Assembly (NCBI RefSeq): GCF_016406125.1
Contig: NZ_CP066339.1
Span: 2,790,001 to 2,854,000 of the forward strand
Direction of reading: 5' to 3'
Source: Alicyclobacillus sp. SO9
GTDB taxonomy: Bacteria > Bacillota > Bacilli > Alicyclobacillales > Alicyclobacillaceae
Length of the DNA: 64,000 nt
Shown here: piece after piece, positions 9,734-17,438 of the stretch
Numbering within the stretch: the stretch's first letter is position 1
Layout: every line of letters starts with the position of its first letter
Translations under genes and position numbers: made by a program
The notes under the pieces: generated by a model
Seen by the model: the letters and a program-made list of their open reading frames with translations, nothing else
Told to the model about the DNA's origin: nothing
Database searches by the model: none

Positions 9734-10252
9734 TCAGGCCCCAGAATGTCTGTATGTACCACTCTTTCCCCCAGTTTTGAAGAGCAGTCTGGTATCTGCA
9801 ATCGCCATTCCCCTGTCCAAAGCCTTACACATATCATACACAGTCAGCGCTGCCACTGTGCTGGCTGTCAAGGCTTCCATTTCGACCCCCGTCTTATAAT
9901 CTGCTGTGACCGTAGCTTGAATCTCGAGGCATGCTTGGTCGTCACTTCCGTTCCAATCGTCCAGCCATGCAGTCTCTACATTAACCTTTGTCAGAGGAAT
10001 TGGATGACACAGCGGAACTAAATCGGATGTGCGCTTCGAGGCCATCACGCCGGCCAACTCTGCAACGGACAAGACGTCTCCTTTCTTGACTTGGCGCTGC
10101 TCAATTTTCTCCCGTGTTGTCTCTTTCATTACGACACGTGATACGGCCACAGCTTTTCTTGAGGTGACCGCCTTCTCTGTAACATCAACCATCTGTACTC
10201 TGCCCTTCTCATCGAAGTGCGTGAAATCTGCATCATTGATATGTGGATCCAT
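9734..10252 (-). CDS. moaC: Cyclic pyranopterin monophosphate synthase MoaC
   Basis: Catalyses the second part of the GTP to cyclic pyranopterin conversion, together with MoaA, in molybdenum cofactor synthesis. The 172 residues contain the family motifs [13 protein letters not shown], the PLCHPIPL active-site stretch, [19 protein letters not shown] and the C-terminal KTGGKSG. It is divergent from moaDE across a 217-bp gap; moaA is not in the window. Confidence 0.95.
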   Translation of the reverse strand: MDPHINDADFTHFDEKGRVQMVDVTEKAVTSRKAVAVSRVVMKETTREKIEQRQVKKGDVLSVAELAGVMASKRTSDLVPLCHPIPLTKVNVETAWLDDWNGSDDQACLEIQATVTADYKTGVEMEALTASTVAALTVYDMCKALDRGMAIADTRLLFKTGGKSGTYRHSGA

Positions 10253-10469
10253 GTTCGATACACCTTTCCTTCCAGTTCGGTATGATAGACACTACTTATT
10301 GTCGCCAGTCTTGCAGCAACGGCTTGACAGCCTTCTACGTCTTGAACATCAACGATACTCTAAAACACTGTCCTGAACATCCAACCGCACTCTAAAACAC
10401 ACAAACCGCTCTGAAACATCCTCCACGTCCAGCCAGATTTATGCTATCTTGTCGTTAGAGGTGATGGCC

Positions 10470-11150
10470 GTGACAATCCACGTTCGTATATTCGCAGGTT
10501 TAGCGGAAGCGTTTCAACAATCGAAACTTAGCTTGCCAAAAGACCTGCCAATGACCGTACAGGAATTGCGAAAGCTTTTGATAGATGAGTACCCAGCACA
10601 AAAAGCGGCGCTCACGAGTGCCTTAATTGCCGTTAACCAGACCTACGTACCTGATGAAACACAAATTGACATTCAGGACGAAGTCGCTCTGATTCCCCCA
10701 GTCGGCGGCGGCGATTCACTGCCTACTTGCATGATATCAGATGCAGCGTTGTCTGTGGACGCGGCCATGCAGCAATTGGAGAGTGTGTACCATGGAGGCA
10801 CCGTCGTTTTCTGCGGTACGGTAAGAGAATTCACGAAGCAGCGACAAACCCTGAAACTCACCTACGAAGCGTACACTGATATGGCCTTACAGCAAATGCG
10901 CCGGATTGAGGACGAAATCAAGGCGGAGTACCCTCGGACGAGCCTGCTGCAATGGCATCGAGTTGGAACCCTTGCACCGAGCGAAATTGCAGTCATCTGT
11001 GCAGCTGCCTCGCCGCACCGGGACGACAGTTTCGCCGCAGCCCGTATCTTAATTGAGCGGCTGAAAAAGGAAGTGCCTATTTGGAAAAAAGAGTTTTACG
11101 CAGACGGAGATGCCACTTGGCAGCCTAATGAACCTGCAGATCCTGTGTAA
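10470..11150 (+). CDS. MoaD-MoaE fusion: molybdopterin synthase small and large subunits in one chain
   Basis: Residues 1-81 form a MoaD ubiquitin-like sulfur carrier ending in IPPVGGG; residues from about 86 form MoaE (HGGTVVFCGTVREFTK, LTYEAYTDMA, and the active-site lysines in LKKEVPIWKKEF). The synthase moves sulfur from the MoaD C-terminal Gly-Gly thiocarboxylate to cyclic pyranopterin. In this fusion the Gly-Gly (79-81) is internal, so the chain would need cleavage there to work. Such MoaD-MoaE fusions (MoaX) are known elsewhere and are processed. The open frame begins at a TTG at 10449; I prefer GTG 10470, 6 nt after AGAGGTG, with ATG 10464 as the alternative. Confidence 0.88.
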   Translation: MTIHVRIFAGLAEAFQQSKLSLPKDLPMTVQELRKLLIDEYPAQKAALTSALIAVNQTYVPDETQIDIQDEVALIPPVGGGDSLPTCMISDAALSVDAAMQQLESVYHGGTVVFCGTVREFTKQRQTLKLTYEAYTDMALQQMRRIEDEIKAEYPRTSLLQWHRVGTLAPSEIAVICAAASPHRDDSFAAARILIERLKKEVPIWKKEFYADGDATWQPNEPADPV

Positions 11151-11199
11151 GCCCACCAGTACCTTGCTTTAACCTGTGCCCAGTACTCTGTCGCAACCA

Positions 11200-11594
11200 T
11201 CATTCCGCCGCAAAGGCTAGAATAGCGATCCGACAAGAGCTTATCAAGTGCCCAGCCTGCTCCCGAGCGGGGTGGTCGGCCACTTAAGCACTTCTCACGA
11301 GCTTATTTCGGCAGTTTCCGCCCCAAATGCCAGAATAGCGATCCGACAAGAGCTTATCAGCAGCCCAGCCTGCTCCCGAGCGGGGTGGTCGGCCACTTAA
11401 GCACTTCCGACGAGCTTATTTCGGCAGTTTCCGCCCCAAATGCCAGAATAGCGATCCGACAAGAGCTTATCAGCGGCCCAGCCTGTTCCGGAACGAGTTA
11501 GTCGGCCACTTAAGCACTTCTCACGAGCTTATTTCGGCAGTTTCCGCCCCAAATGCCAGGATAGCGATCCCAGAAGAGCTTATCAGCGGCCCAG
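11200..11594. repeat. Array of 113-bp tandem direct repeats (about 3.5 copies)
   Basis: Units begin at 11219, 11332, 11445 and 11558 with AGAATAGCGATCC (the last with AGGATAGCGATCC), exactly 113 bp apart; a degenerate tail of an earlier unit precedes 11219, and the last unit stops near 11594. Each unit contains GAGCTTAT twice in direct orientation, the hairpin-prone CTCCCGAGCGGGG, and CACTTAAGCACTT. Units 1 and 2 are nearly identical; unit 3 differs in the middle. 113 is not a multiple of 3 and no frame stays open, so the array is noncoding. Confidence 0.95.
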
Positions 11595-11681
11595 GTATCC
11601 GGTTGCAGTCCCCCTAGGGGTCTGGAGCCTTAGGGGCCTGCACCCTCTTCTATCACAATGTTCAGCTCTCACCATCCCCTA

Positions 11682-11800
11682 CCCTGGCCGCTCCGCCGAC
11701 CTTGCTACTCCGCTCCCCTGCCCTGGCCGCTCCGCCGGTCTTGCTACTCCGCTCCGCCGACCTTGCTACTCCGCTCTGTCCGCTCTGTCCGCTCTGTCCG
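11682..11800. repeat. Second repeat cluster: 34-bp units and 9-bp units
   Basis: A 34-bp unit beginning CCCTGGCCGCTCCGCC occurs at 11682 and 11721 with a partial third copy at about 11752. It runs directly into three exact copies of CTCTGTCCG (11774-11800). The cluster abuts the 3' end of the MBL hydrolase gene. Between the two repeat arrays (11600-11640) lies a GC-rich imperfect hairpin containing CCCCTAGGGG. Confidence 0.85.
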
Positions 11801-11810
11801 CTTCGCCAGG

Positions 11811-12809
11811 TCACTTCGCCTCCCAGAGAATCGTCCCATTTGCATCGTCATAGTGAAAAACCTCTCCTAATGCTTCTAGCCAGTCGAGGTAACCAAGCGT
11901 TTCTGACAAAATCAAACTGGGCTGGTCGTGCCGATGGGCGAAGTAGTGTGCCGCCAATTCGTAAGCAGAGCAAGGTTGGTGTTCCTTCAGGAGTTGTAAC
12001 ATTTTGGTCCGTCTTCGTTCCTGTTGCACGAGCCTCAACTTTATCAGGTCTTGAACATCCTCAAATACCGGTCCGTGTCCCGGATAGATTTTTGAAATCG
12101 GCATTTGCAGTAGTTGCTGCAGGTTGGCTCGATAATCGAGCAGGCTCTTTGTCCACAGTCCGTGCTCATACCCGAATTCATCAGTACGTGGTTCAATCAG
12201 GGCATTGGAGGAAATGAGCGGGAGTACTTGGTCTCCCGCAAACATCTCACCGGTCGATTCATCATACAAGGCGATGGCTGCCTGCGCATGTCCAGGAACT
12301 TCTACAACCCGGAAATTCGGCAGTGGAGTGAATAGGTCTCCGTGACGCAGTGTTTGATTAATCACGGCCTCATCGTTCCACTTTGCAAACAAAGCAAACT
12401 CTGACGCTGCATACGTTATCTGGGAATCCGGCATTCCCATACGTCGGTACAACTGCTGAAAGAACCTCTCCCTGAAAGCATCCCAGTCTCCTTTAGGGTG
12501 GAGCCACGAGTCGACTTCAGGATGTGAAAACACGGGCACTCCCTTAGATTGAAACATACTTGTGAGACCGACGTGATCGACGTGTCCGTGGCTTAGAACA
12601 AGAGCCGTCACGTCTTCCACTGCTACACCTTCCTTGGCGAGTCCGTCCAATAAAGTCTGCTTGGCCTCATTTGTCCGCGGACCGCAATCAAAAACTACGA
12701 CTTCACTTTCATCCCGCAAAATATAACTATTCACCGTTCCCACTGGAAACGGAGTAGGTTGTTCAATCCGATGGACAGTGACCTTGCTCAATTGTTGACA
12801 CTCACGCAC
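11811..12809 (-). CDS. Metallo-beta-lactamase-fold hydrolase with C-terminal helical domain
   Basis: MBL-fold enzyme with the metal motif SHGHVDH, later ligands in VPGHAQAAIALY, FAGDQVLP and IYPGHGP, and a C-terminal winged-helix-like part (about the last 75 residues). The substrate is not predictable; relatives include YqjP-like and glyoxalase II-like hydrolases. The frame opens at 12854. I place the start at GTG 12809, which follows AGGGAGG by 11 nt; ATG 12830 lies within that ribosome site. The gene diverges from a GH18 gene, with a TetR-type palindrome between them. Confidence 0.8.
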   Translation of the reverse strand: MRECQQLSKVTVHRIEQPTPFPVGTVNSYILRDESEVVVFDCGPRTNEAKQTLLDGLAKEGVAVEDVTALVLSHGHVDHVGLTSMFQSKGVPVFSHPEVDSWLHPKGDWDAFRERFFQQLYRRMGMPDSQITYAASEFALFAKWNDEAVINQTLRHGDLFTPLPNFRVVEVPGHAQAAIALYDESTGEMFAGDQVLPLISSNALIEPRTDEFGYEHGLWTKSLLDYRANLQQLLQMPISKIYPGHGPVFEDVQDLIKLRLVQQERRRTKMLQLLKEHQPCSAYELAAHYFAHRHDQPSLILSETLGYLDWLEALGEVFHYDDANGTILWEAK

Positions 12810-12862
12810 GGTTCCATCATCCTCCCTCATTTCCGATGTCGAGACTAATTCCACTTATCATA

Positions 12863-12876
12863 ACCGACCAGTCGGT
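12863..12876. promoter_or_regulatory. Palindrome ACCGACCAGTCGGT, likely TetR-family operator
   Basis: Six-base arms ACCGAC/GTCGGT flank CA, a form typical of TetR-family operators in lipid and drug response regulons. It lies between the divergent MBL hydrolase and GH18 genes. No TetR gene is present in the window, so the regulator would be encoded elsewhere. Confidence 0.5.
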
Positions 12877-12964
12877 CGATAGCAATTCTTCTAATCTAGG
12901 AAACTCTCTCATAGACTATCTTATCAGCTTCAAATTTAGGCACGCCAAAAGGAGAATCGTATTT

Positions 12965-14296
12965 ATGGATCGCGATAAAATGGCCCACATCCGTCAGTGG
13001 ATCCTGGCTGTGTCAGGCATACTTCTGCTTGCTGTTGGTGCAATATCCGCTCTCTTGCTTCTTTATGGAGGAGGCTCGTGGCAAAGCACCGCACGGTTGG
13101 AGGCATCGAGGTTGTCTACCATCGAAATGAACGAGCTTGTTGGCGCTTCACGCTATCAGAAGTCCGCGCAACCCAGCAAACATACGGTCCTCGCCTCTAT
13201 CGGCACCGTGCTGCACTTACCCTTTGTAAGACCGCTGCAGATGCTCCAGAGTCAACTTCCAAACACCAAGGTTACGACCGCTCTGCAAAGCAATGGTCAA
13301 AACAGTTTATTCAAGACGCTGTCCAACTGGGAAACTCACGCGAAGAAAATTACTCTCGGCTGGATTCCGTATAATACCGTGTCGAATACAGAACAAATGA
13401 TAAAACAGAGTCCAGGCATTACCGTCATCAGTCCTAAGTGGCTCAGCATTAAGTCCAGTGACGGAAGCATTACCTCAAGAGTTCAGCCGCAGGTGGTAAG
13501 CTACGCTCACCAACACGGCATCAAGGTGTGGGCTTTAGTCGACAACCAATTTCGAGCCAATCTGACTCACCAGACCCTGAGCAATCAAAAAAGCAGGGAG
13601 AATCTCGTGAACAAGCTCGTATCCACGGCAAAAGCAGACAAATTGGACGGTCTAAATATAGATTTTGAGAACATTCACAGCAAAGATGAGAAATACTTCA
13701 CGCAGTTTGTTGCAGAGCTCCATCAGAAACTGAAACCGCTTCATATTACATTGTCCGTGGACGTTACCAAAGACATCGTGTTTCTGCAGGACAACGCAGC
13801 ATTCTTTCATGCTGGGCTGGCTGCCAATTCGGATTACGTCATTTTAATGGCTTACGATGAACACTGGGCTGGTGACCCCAACCCAGGACCCGTGGCAGAT
13901 GTTCCCTGGGTGACAAGCGGAGTCAACGATCTCCTCGATACAGGAGTTCCGGCGAACAAACTGATTCTTGGCATCCCGCTGTACGCCAGATTTTGGTATG
14001 TACACAACAACGGCCAGGTGAGCAGTGAAGCCGTTGCCGACGCCAATATCGGGAACGTATTGGCGCAGCATAAGGCAGCCACGTCCTGGAAGAGCAACCT
14101 CGGCGTGGCTTACGCACGGTACAGTCAACCTGACGGGTACGAAGAAGCGTGGTATGAAACCGGCAAAACCCTAAGCGAAAAGTTGTCCCTAGTAAACCAC
14201 GACGGGCTCGCAGGGATTGCTGCGTGGTCTCTAAACCTGTCATCGACAAAAACATGGCAAAACGTGATGGACTCATTACGACAGTCCCTGTCCTGA
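12965..14296 (+). CDS. Membrane-anchored GH18 glycosyl hydrolase of the spore-germination type
   Basis: 443 residues: an N-terminal transmembrane anchor (about 8-30), a spacer of about 100 residues, then a GH18 barrel. The catalytic strand reads LDGLNIDFENI, the DGxNxDFE form seen in YaaH/SleL/YdhD-type spore peptidoglycan hydrolases, with the catalytic Glu; later strands show YVILMAYDEHW and LGIPLYARFW. No LysM or SH3 domain is visible. The ATG at 12965 follows AAAGGAG by 10 nt, so the open frame upstream of it is noncoding. Substrate is inferred to be cell-wall or cortex glycan. Confidence 0.82.
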   Translation: MDRDKMAHIRQWILAVSGILLLAVGAISALLLLYGGGSWQSTARLEASRLSTIEMNELVGASRYQKSAQPSKHTVLASIGTVLHLPFVRPLQMLQSQLPNTKVTTALQSNGQNSLFKTLSNWETHAKKITLGWIPYNTVSNTEQMIKQSPGITVISPKWLSIKSSDGSITSRVQPQVVSYAHQHGIKVWALVDNQFRANLTHQTLSNQKSRENLVNKLVSTAKADKLDGLNIDFENIHSKDEKYFTQFVAELHQKLKPLHITLSVDVTKDIVFLQDNAAFFHAGLAANSDYVILMAYDEHWAGDPNPGPVADVPWVTSGVNDLLDTGVPANKLILGIPLYARFWYVHNNGQVSSEAVADANIGNVLAQHKAATSWKSNLGVAYARYSQPDGYEEAWYETGKTLSEKLSLVNHDGLAGIAAWSLNLSSTKTWQNVMDSLRQSLS

Positions 14297-14350
14297 GAAT
14301 AAACGAAACAGAACAGTAGTCACGAAAACAGCGGCGGACAGACACGAGCC

Positions 14351-14521
14351 TTAGCTTTGTCCGTCTTCTTGTGCCTCCGTGATGTCTTTTAGAGAACGTT
14401 CCACTGACAGCAGTTCCTTTGTCATGCGATTTTGCCGTCTAATCAGTGATACGACATAAAAGAGAATACCAAACCAGACAACAGCAGCTACAGCCCACAG
14501 GAACCCAAGTTGACCTGTCAT
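14351..14521 (-). CDS. ccmD: CcmD-like small membrane protein
   Basis: A 56-residue frame, MTGQLGFLWAVAAVVWFGIL at its start, with one transmembrane helix (about 6-26), a basic stretch RRQNRMTK, then an acidic helical tail. This is the shape of CcmD, which helps release holo-CcmE from the CcmABC complex. Its ATG overlaps the ccmC stop (ATGA), so translation is coupled. Call rests on size, topology and position after ccmC. Confidence 0.75.
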   Translation of the reverse strand: MTGQLGFLWAVAAVVWFGILFYVVSLIRRQNRMTKELLSVERSLKDITEAQEDGQS

Positions 14522-15225
14522 TTCACAACCCCCTGACTTCGTCTTGCACGAAGTGATTGCATTTTGATTTGCAACTGCACTAGCCTGGTTCTTGATGTTT
14601 CAAGCCGAACACGCAGCATTAGAAGAACGATATAAATCAGCAAAAATGTTATAAAACCAAACAGTAACGTCAACACCATCGAAGGGGGCATGTTAAATCC
14701 CTGAGCTGTGATGACCTGAGGATGGATAGAGCGCCACAAAGTTACTGACAGATGAATGATGGGAACATCTGCAAATGCAATGATTCCAAAGACTGCGCTG
14801 ATACGTGCCCGTCTGACGGCGCCCGTGATGGTTCCGCGCAATAACAAGTAAGCAATGTACAGGAACCACAAGATAAGCGTTGTGGTCAACCGCGGATCCC
14901 ATGTCCACCACGTATTCCAAATCGGTTTTGCCCAGAGCGATCCCGTAATCAATGTTATCGTCGTAAACACGACCCCGATTTCAGCAGACGAGACTGAGAT
15001 TCTGTCGTAACGCAACTTTCGTGATACGAGATACGCAATCGAGAAGACCAGCGTTACAAAGAATGCCAAAAAGGCAATCCAAGCACTGGATACGTGAAAA
15101 TACATAATTCGAACCAAATTCCCCATTTGAGCTTCTGGCGGCGACCAGATTAACGCCAGGTACAGATTAACCCATCCCATGACGGCGGTAAGACCAATGA
15201 GCCACCACATTTTCTTCCCTGTCAT
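14518..15225 (-). CDS. ccmC: Heme handling protein CcmC
   Basis: Six-helix membrane protein (235 residues) of cytochrome c maturation System I that presents heme to CcmE. It carries the tryptophan-rich WWD domain (NTWWTWDPRLTTTLILWF, about 104-121) and the two flanking axial histidines (His44 in MYFHVSS, His158 in VPIIHLSV). It lies 3 bp after ccmB and overlaps ccmD. Identification is secure. Confidence 0.93.
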   Translation of the reverse strand: MTGKKMWWLIGLTAVMGWVNLYLALIWSPPEAQMGNLVRIMYFHVSSAWIAFLAFFVTLVFSIAYLVSRKLRYDRISVSSAEIGVVFTTITLITGSLWAKPIWNTWWTWDPRLTTTLILWFLYIAYLLLRGTITGAVRRARISAVFGIIAFADVPIIHLSVTLWRSIHPQVITAQGFNMPPSMVLTLLFGFITFLLIYIVLLMLRVRLETSRTRLVQLQIKMQSLRARRSQGVVK

Positions 15226-15228
15226 TCC

Positions 15229-15915
15229 CTACACCTCCAACAACAGTTCATACAAAAGCCACGGTAATACCGCAAAAACTACAATATAGGCGATTAGAAT
15301 ATCCATCCACACAAGCGACATGGTCTGATGAGCAGAAAGTGTCATAACGGTAAGATGAATAAGTGCCAAAAACAATGGTATGGTTAACGGAAACAGCAGC
15401 AAGGGTACAATTAAGTCACGCATTGAGCTGGCTGTCGCCAGCGTCGCTACAAAGGTGGCGATTCCTGTAAGACCAATTGCACCGCCTATTAGAACCAGCA
15501 CGAAATAGACAAAGTGTGGTGGAAACGGTTGATTCAAAATGATGAAATACGCGACAGTTAAGGCCGACTCCGTGATGAACACAAGCGCACTTGAACTGGT
15601 CCACTTGGCATAATAAATGAGGCTGCGGTCCAGTGGAGCCATCCATAACCCTCTCCACGCATCGAATTCGTTGTCTCTGTCATCTCGTCTGTTCAAGCCC
15701 AGAGAAACCGTAAAAAAGATTGCCATCCAAAGTAACCCTGAACTCCAAAACACAGGAATGCGGCTGGCAGCGTTCAATGCGATTCCCATAATGAATACCA
15801 TTAATACACCAAAAGCAGCGCTGCTGACGATAAACTGCTTTCCGCGAATCTCAAGAACAATGTCTTTTCGCACTAGACTTACATAGCTGCCTAAGTAACT
15901 CTGAAATACACTCAT
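15229..15915 (-). CDS. ccmB: Heme exporter permease CcmB
   Basis: 228 residues with six hydrophobic segments; a polar cytoplasmic N-terminus (LVRKDIVLEIRGK) precedes the first helix, as in CcmB permeases that pair with the CcmA ATPase. The DREN-like RDDRDNEFDAW loop is typical. It overlaps the end of ccmA by 4 nt. The function follows the E. coli CcmABCD complex. Confidence 0.9.
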   Translation of the reverse strand: MSVFQSYLGSYVSLVRKDIVLEIRGKQFIVSSAAFGVLMVFIMGIALNAASRIPVFWSSGLLWMAIFFTVSLGLNRRDDRDNEFDAWRGLWMAPLDRSLIYYAKWTSSSALVFITESALTVAYFIILNQPFPPHFVYFVLVLIGGAIGLTGIATFVATLATASSMRDLIVPLLLFPLTIPLFLALIHLTVMTLSAHQTMSLVWMDILIAYIVVFAVLPWLLYELLLEV

Positions 15916-16535
15916 GTCTGCACCAGCCTTCCGTAACGCAGCGTGAGCCGAATATCCGTTTCACTTGCTTCCGAGGTACTGTGTGTTACATGAAAGAGCG
16001 TGGTACCCTTATCCTTCAATTCTTTCAGCAACTTTCCGAACAGTAAAACAGAGTCCGTGTCCAATCCATCGAACGGCTCATCCAGCAGCAGCAGTCTCGG
16101 TTGGTGGAGCATTGCCCTGGCCAATGCGACTCGTTGTCTCATTCCCTTGGAAAAATGTCTGACTCGTTCTTCTGCAGCATGATGCAAATTGACTCTCTCC
16201 AGCCACTCAGATGCGAGTGTTTTCGGATTCCGGCAACGGTACAAACGAGCGAACAATTCCAGGTTTTCCACAGCGGTCAGGTCTGCATACACCATTGGCT
16301 GCTGAAACACTGCCCCAATATGCCGCCTGTCTCGCACACTAAGGCGATGATTCTCCCACATGACCATGCCCTTTGTCGGGCGGGAGATTCCTGCCATTAT
16401 TTCAAGCAGCGTCGTCTTTCCGCTTCCGTTTGGCGCTGTCAAAGCATAATGTACCCCAGGTTCCAAGGACAGTGAGACCTCTTCCAAAATCGGGCGATAA
16501 TCAAAGACTTTTCCGACATTCTCTAGCATTAACAT
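15912..16535 (-). CDS. ccmA: Cytochrome c biogenesis ATP-binding protein CcmA
   Basis: ABC ATPase (207 residues) with Walker A APNGSGKTT (34-42), signature HFSKGMRQRVALARAM, Walker B LLLLDEPFDGLD and switch His in FHVTHSTSE. It drives release of holo-CcmE from CcmC/D. It directly abuts the preceding unknown membrane gene and overlaps ccmB. Confidence 0.92.
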   Translation of the reverse strand: MLMLENVGKVFDYRPILEEVSLSLEPGVHYALTAPNGSGKTTLLEIMAGISRPTKGMVMWENHRLSVRDRRHIGAVFQQPMVYADLTAVENLELFARLYRCRNPKTLASEWLERVNLHHAAEERVRHFSKGMRQRVALARAMLHQPRLLLLDEPFDGLDTDSVLLFGKLLKELKDKGTTLFHVTHSTSEASETDIRLTLRYGRLVQT

Positions 16536-17438
16536 TTACGACGGGGCTCCTGACTTTAATGCAAGAATCCTCTGTTTCAAATACTCACGCCGCGTTCGAT
16601 ATTCTGCTTCCCCCAGGGTTCCATTCTCGTGTTGCAGTTCAAGGTTCTCCCACGAACGAAGGAGTGCTTCCTCCTTGGTAACCGGAACGCGTGCAGCCCT
16701 TCCCCACTGTGTGGCCCGAATACTGATGAGTCCAACAACCAGAACGAGGGCAGCGACAAGCAAATTTCCTACCGCTTGCAGCGTGTTAAGAAAGTTATCC
16801 GGCCTTGTCCCAATGACCGGCAGATTCTGCACGGTAGAATTGACGGCGGCGGAGGGAAGCATCTGTACGCTCAGCGTCCAACTGTCGCCAGCAGGAATGC
16901 TGGGCCGCGTAAAGACCCGGAATTCCACGCCTTTTACTGTCATTGTCTGTGTGTGCGTCATGAGTCCCTGGGCTGAGAGAGAAGCATGTTGGCCCAGAGG
17001 GAGGTAGACATGGGCAGTATACACAGGATAGCTGGTCTGCAAGGTAAATTGCACATCGCCCTGGGAAGTCAGCGGAATGCTGTATGACTCCACTACGTTT
17101 GTCGAGCCGCCTGGAGACACATGCGGAAGCTTGACCGTATGCGCACCACTCGCAATCGAAACAGGTTTGCTCGCAGCCGTGACGTGAACATTTTGTGCTG
17201 TCTTTGGAAGCTTCAGGACAACGGGTCCTGTCAGAGACGACGGCGCTTTAATCTGTAACTTGTTGACGATGTTGATTGTTTTATGACTTGAATCCGGTAC
17301 TACGAAAACATCTTCCTGTGTAACGGCAGTCCCGGTCGTTGCAGCCTGTACCACCAGCGACATCGGCGACATTGTCAAAACAGCACTGACGACGAGACCC
17401 AACACGGTACGGGCGCGGTTGCCATGAAATCTTATCAT
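16536..17438 (-). CDS. Ccm-associated exported membrane protein of unknown function
   Basis: 300 residues: a signal peptide (cut near VVQAATT), an extracytoplasmic beta-rich domain of about 190 residues, one transmembrane helix (about 230-252) and a cytoplasmic tail ending in a short SHOCT-like helical hairpin (ENLELQHENGTLGEAEYRTR). It sits between ccmF and ccmA with ATGA coupling to ccmF, so it is almost certainly part of the maturation machine. A similar tail ends CcmF. I do not recognise it as CcmG, CcmH or CcmI: there is no CXXC and no thioredoxin or TPR pattern. Confidence 0.75.
   Translation of the reverse strand: MIRFHGNRARTVLGLVVSAVLTMSPMSLVVQAATTGTAVTQEDVFVVPDSSHKTINIVNKLQIKAPSSLTGPVVLKLPKTAQNVHVTAASKPVSIASGAHTVKLPHVSPGGSTNVVESYSIPLTSQGDVQFTLQTSYPVYTAHVYLPLGQHASLSAQGLMTHTQTMTVKGVEFRVFTRPSIPAGDSWTLSVQMLPSAAVNSTVQNLPVIGTRPDNFLNTLQAVGNLLVAALVLVVGLISIRATQWGRAARVPVTKEEALLRSWENLELQHENGTLGEAEYRTRREYLKQRILALKSGAPS

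Noticed and set aside
10357-10418. Three ACTCTAAAACA-like motifs between moaC and moaDE
   Set aside because: Copies at 10357, 10389 and 10408 are imperfect and irregularly spaced (32 and 19 bp). They might be operator sites or simple drift; too weak to call.
11200-11594. CRISPR array
   Set aside because: The repeats are contiguous 113-bp units with no unique spacers and no cas genes nearby.
11702-12217. 171-residue plus-strand frame
   Set aside because: Built from the GC-rich repeats and the antisense of the MBL hydrolase; its start region is Leu/Arg/Ser low-complexity sequence.
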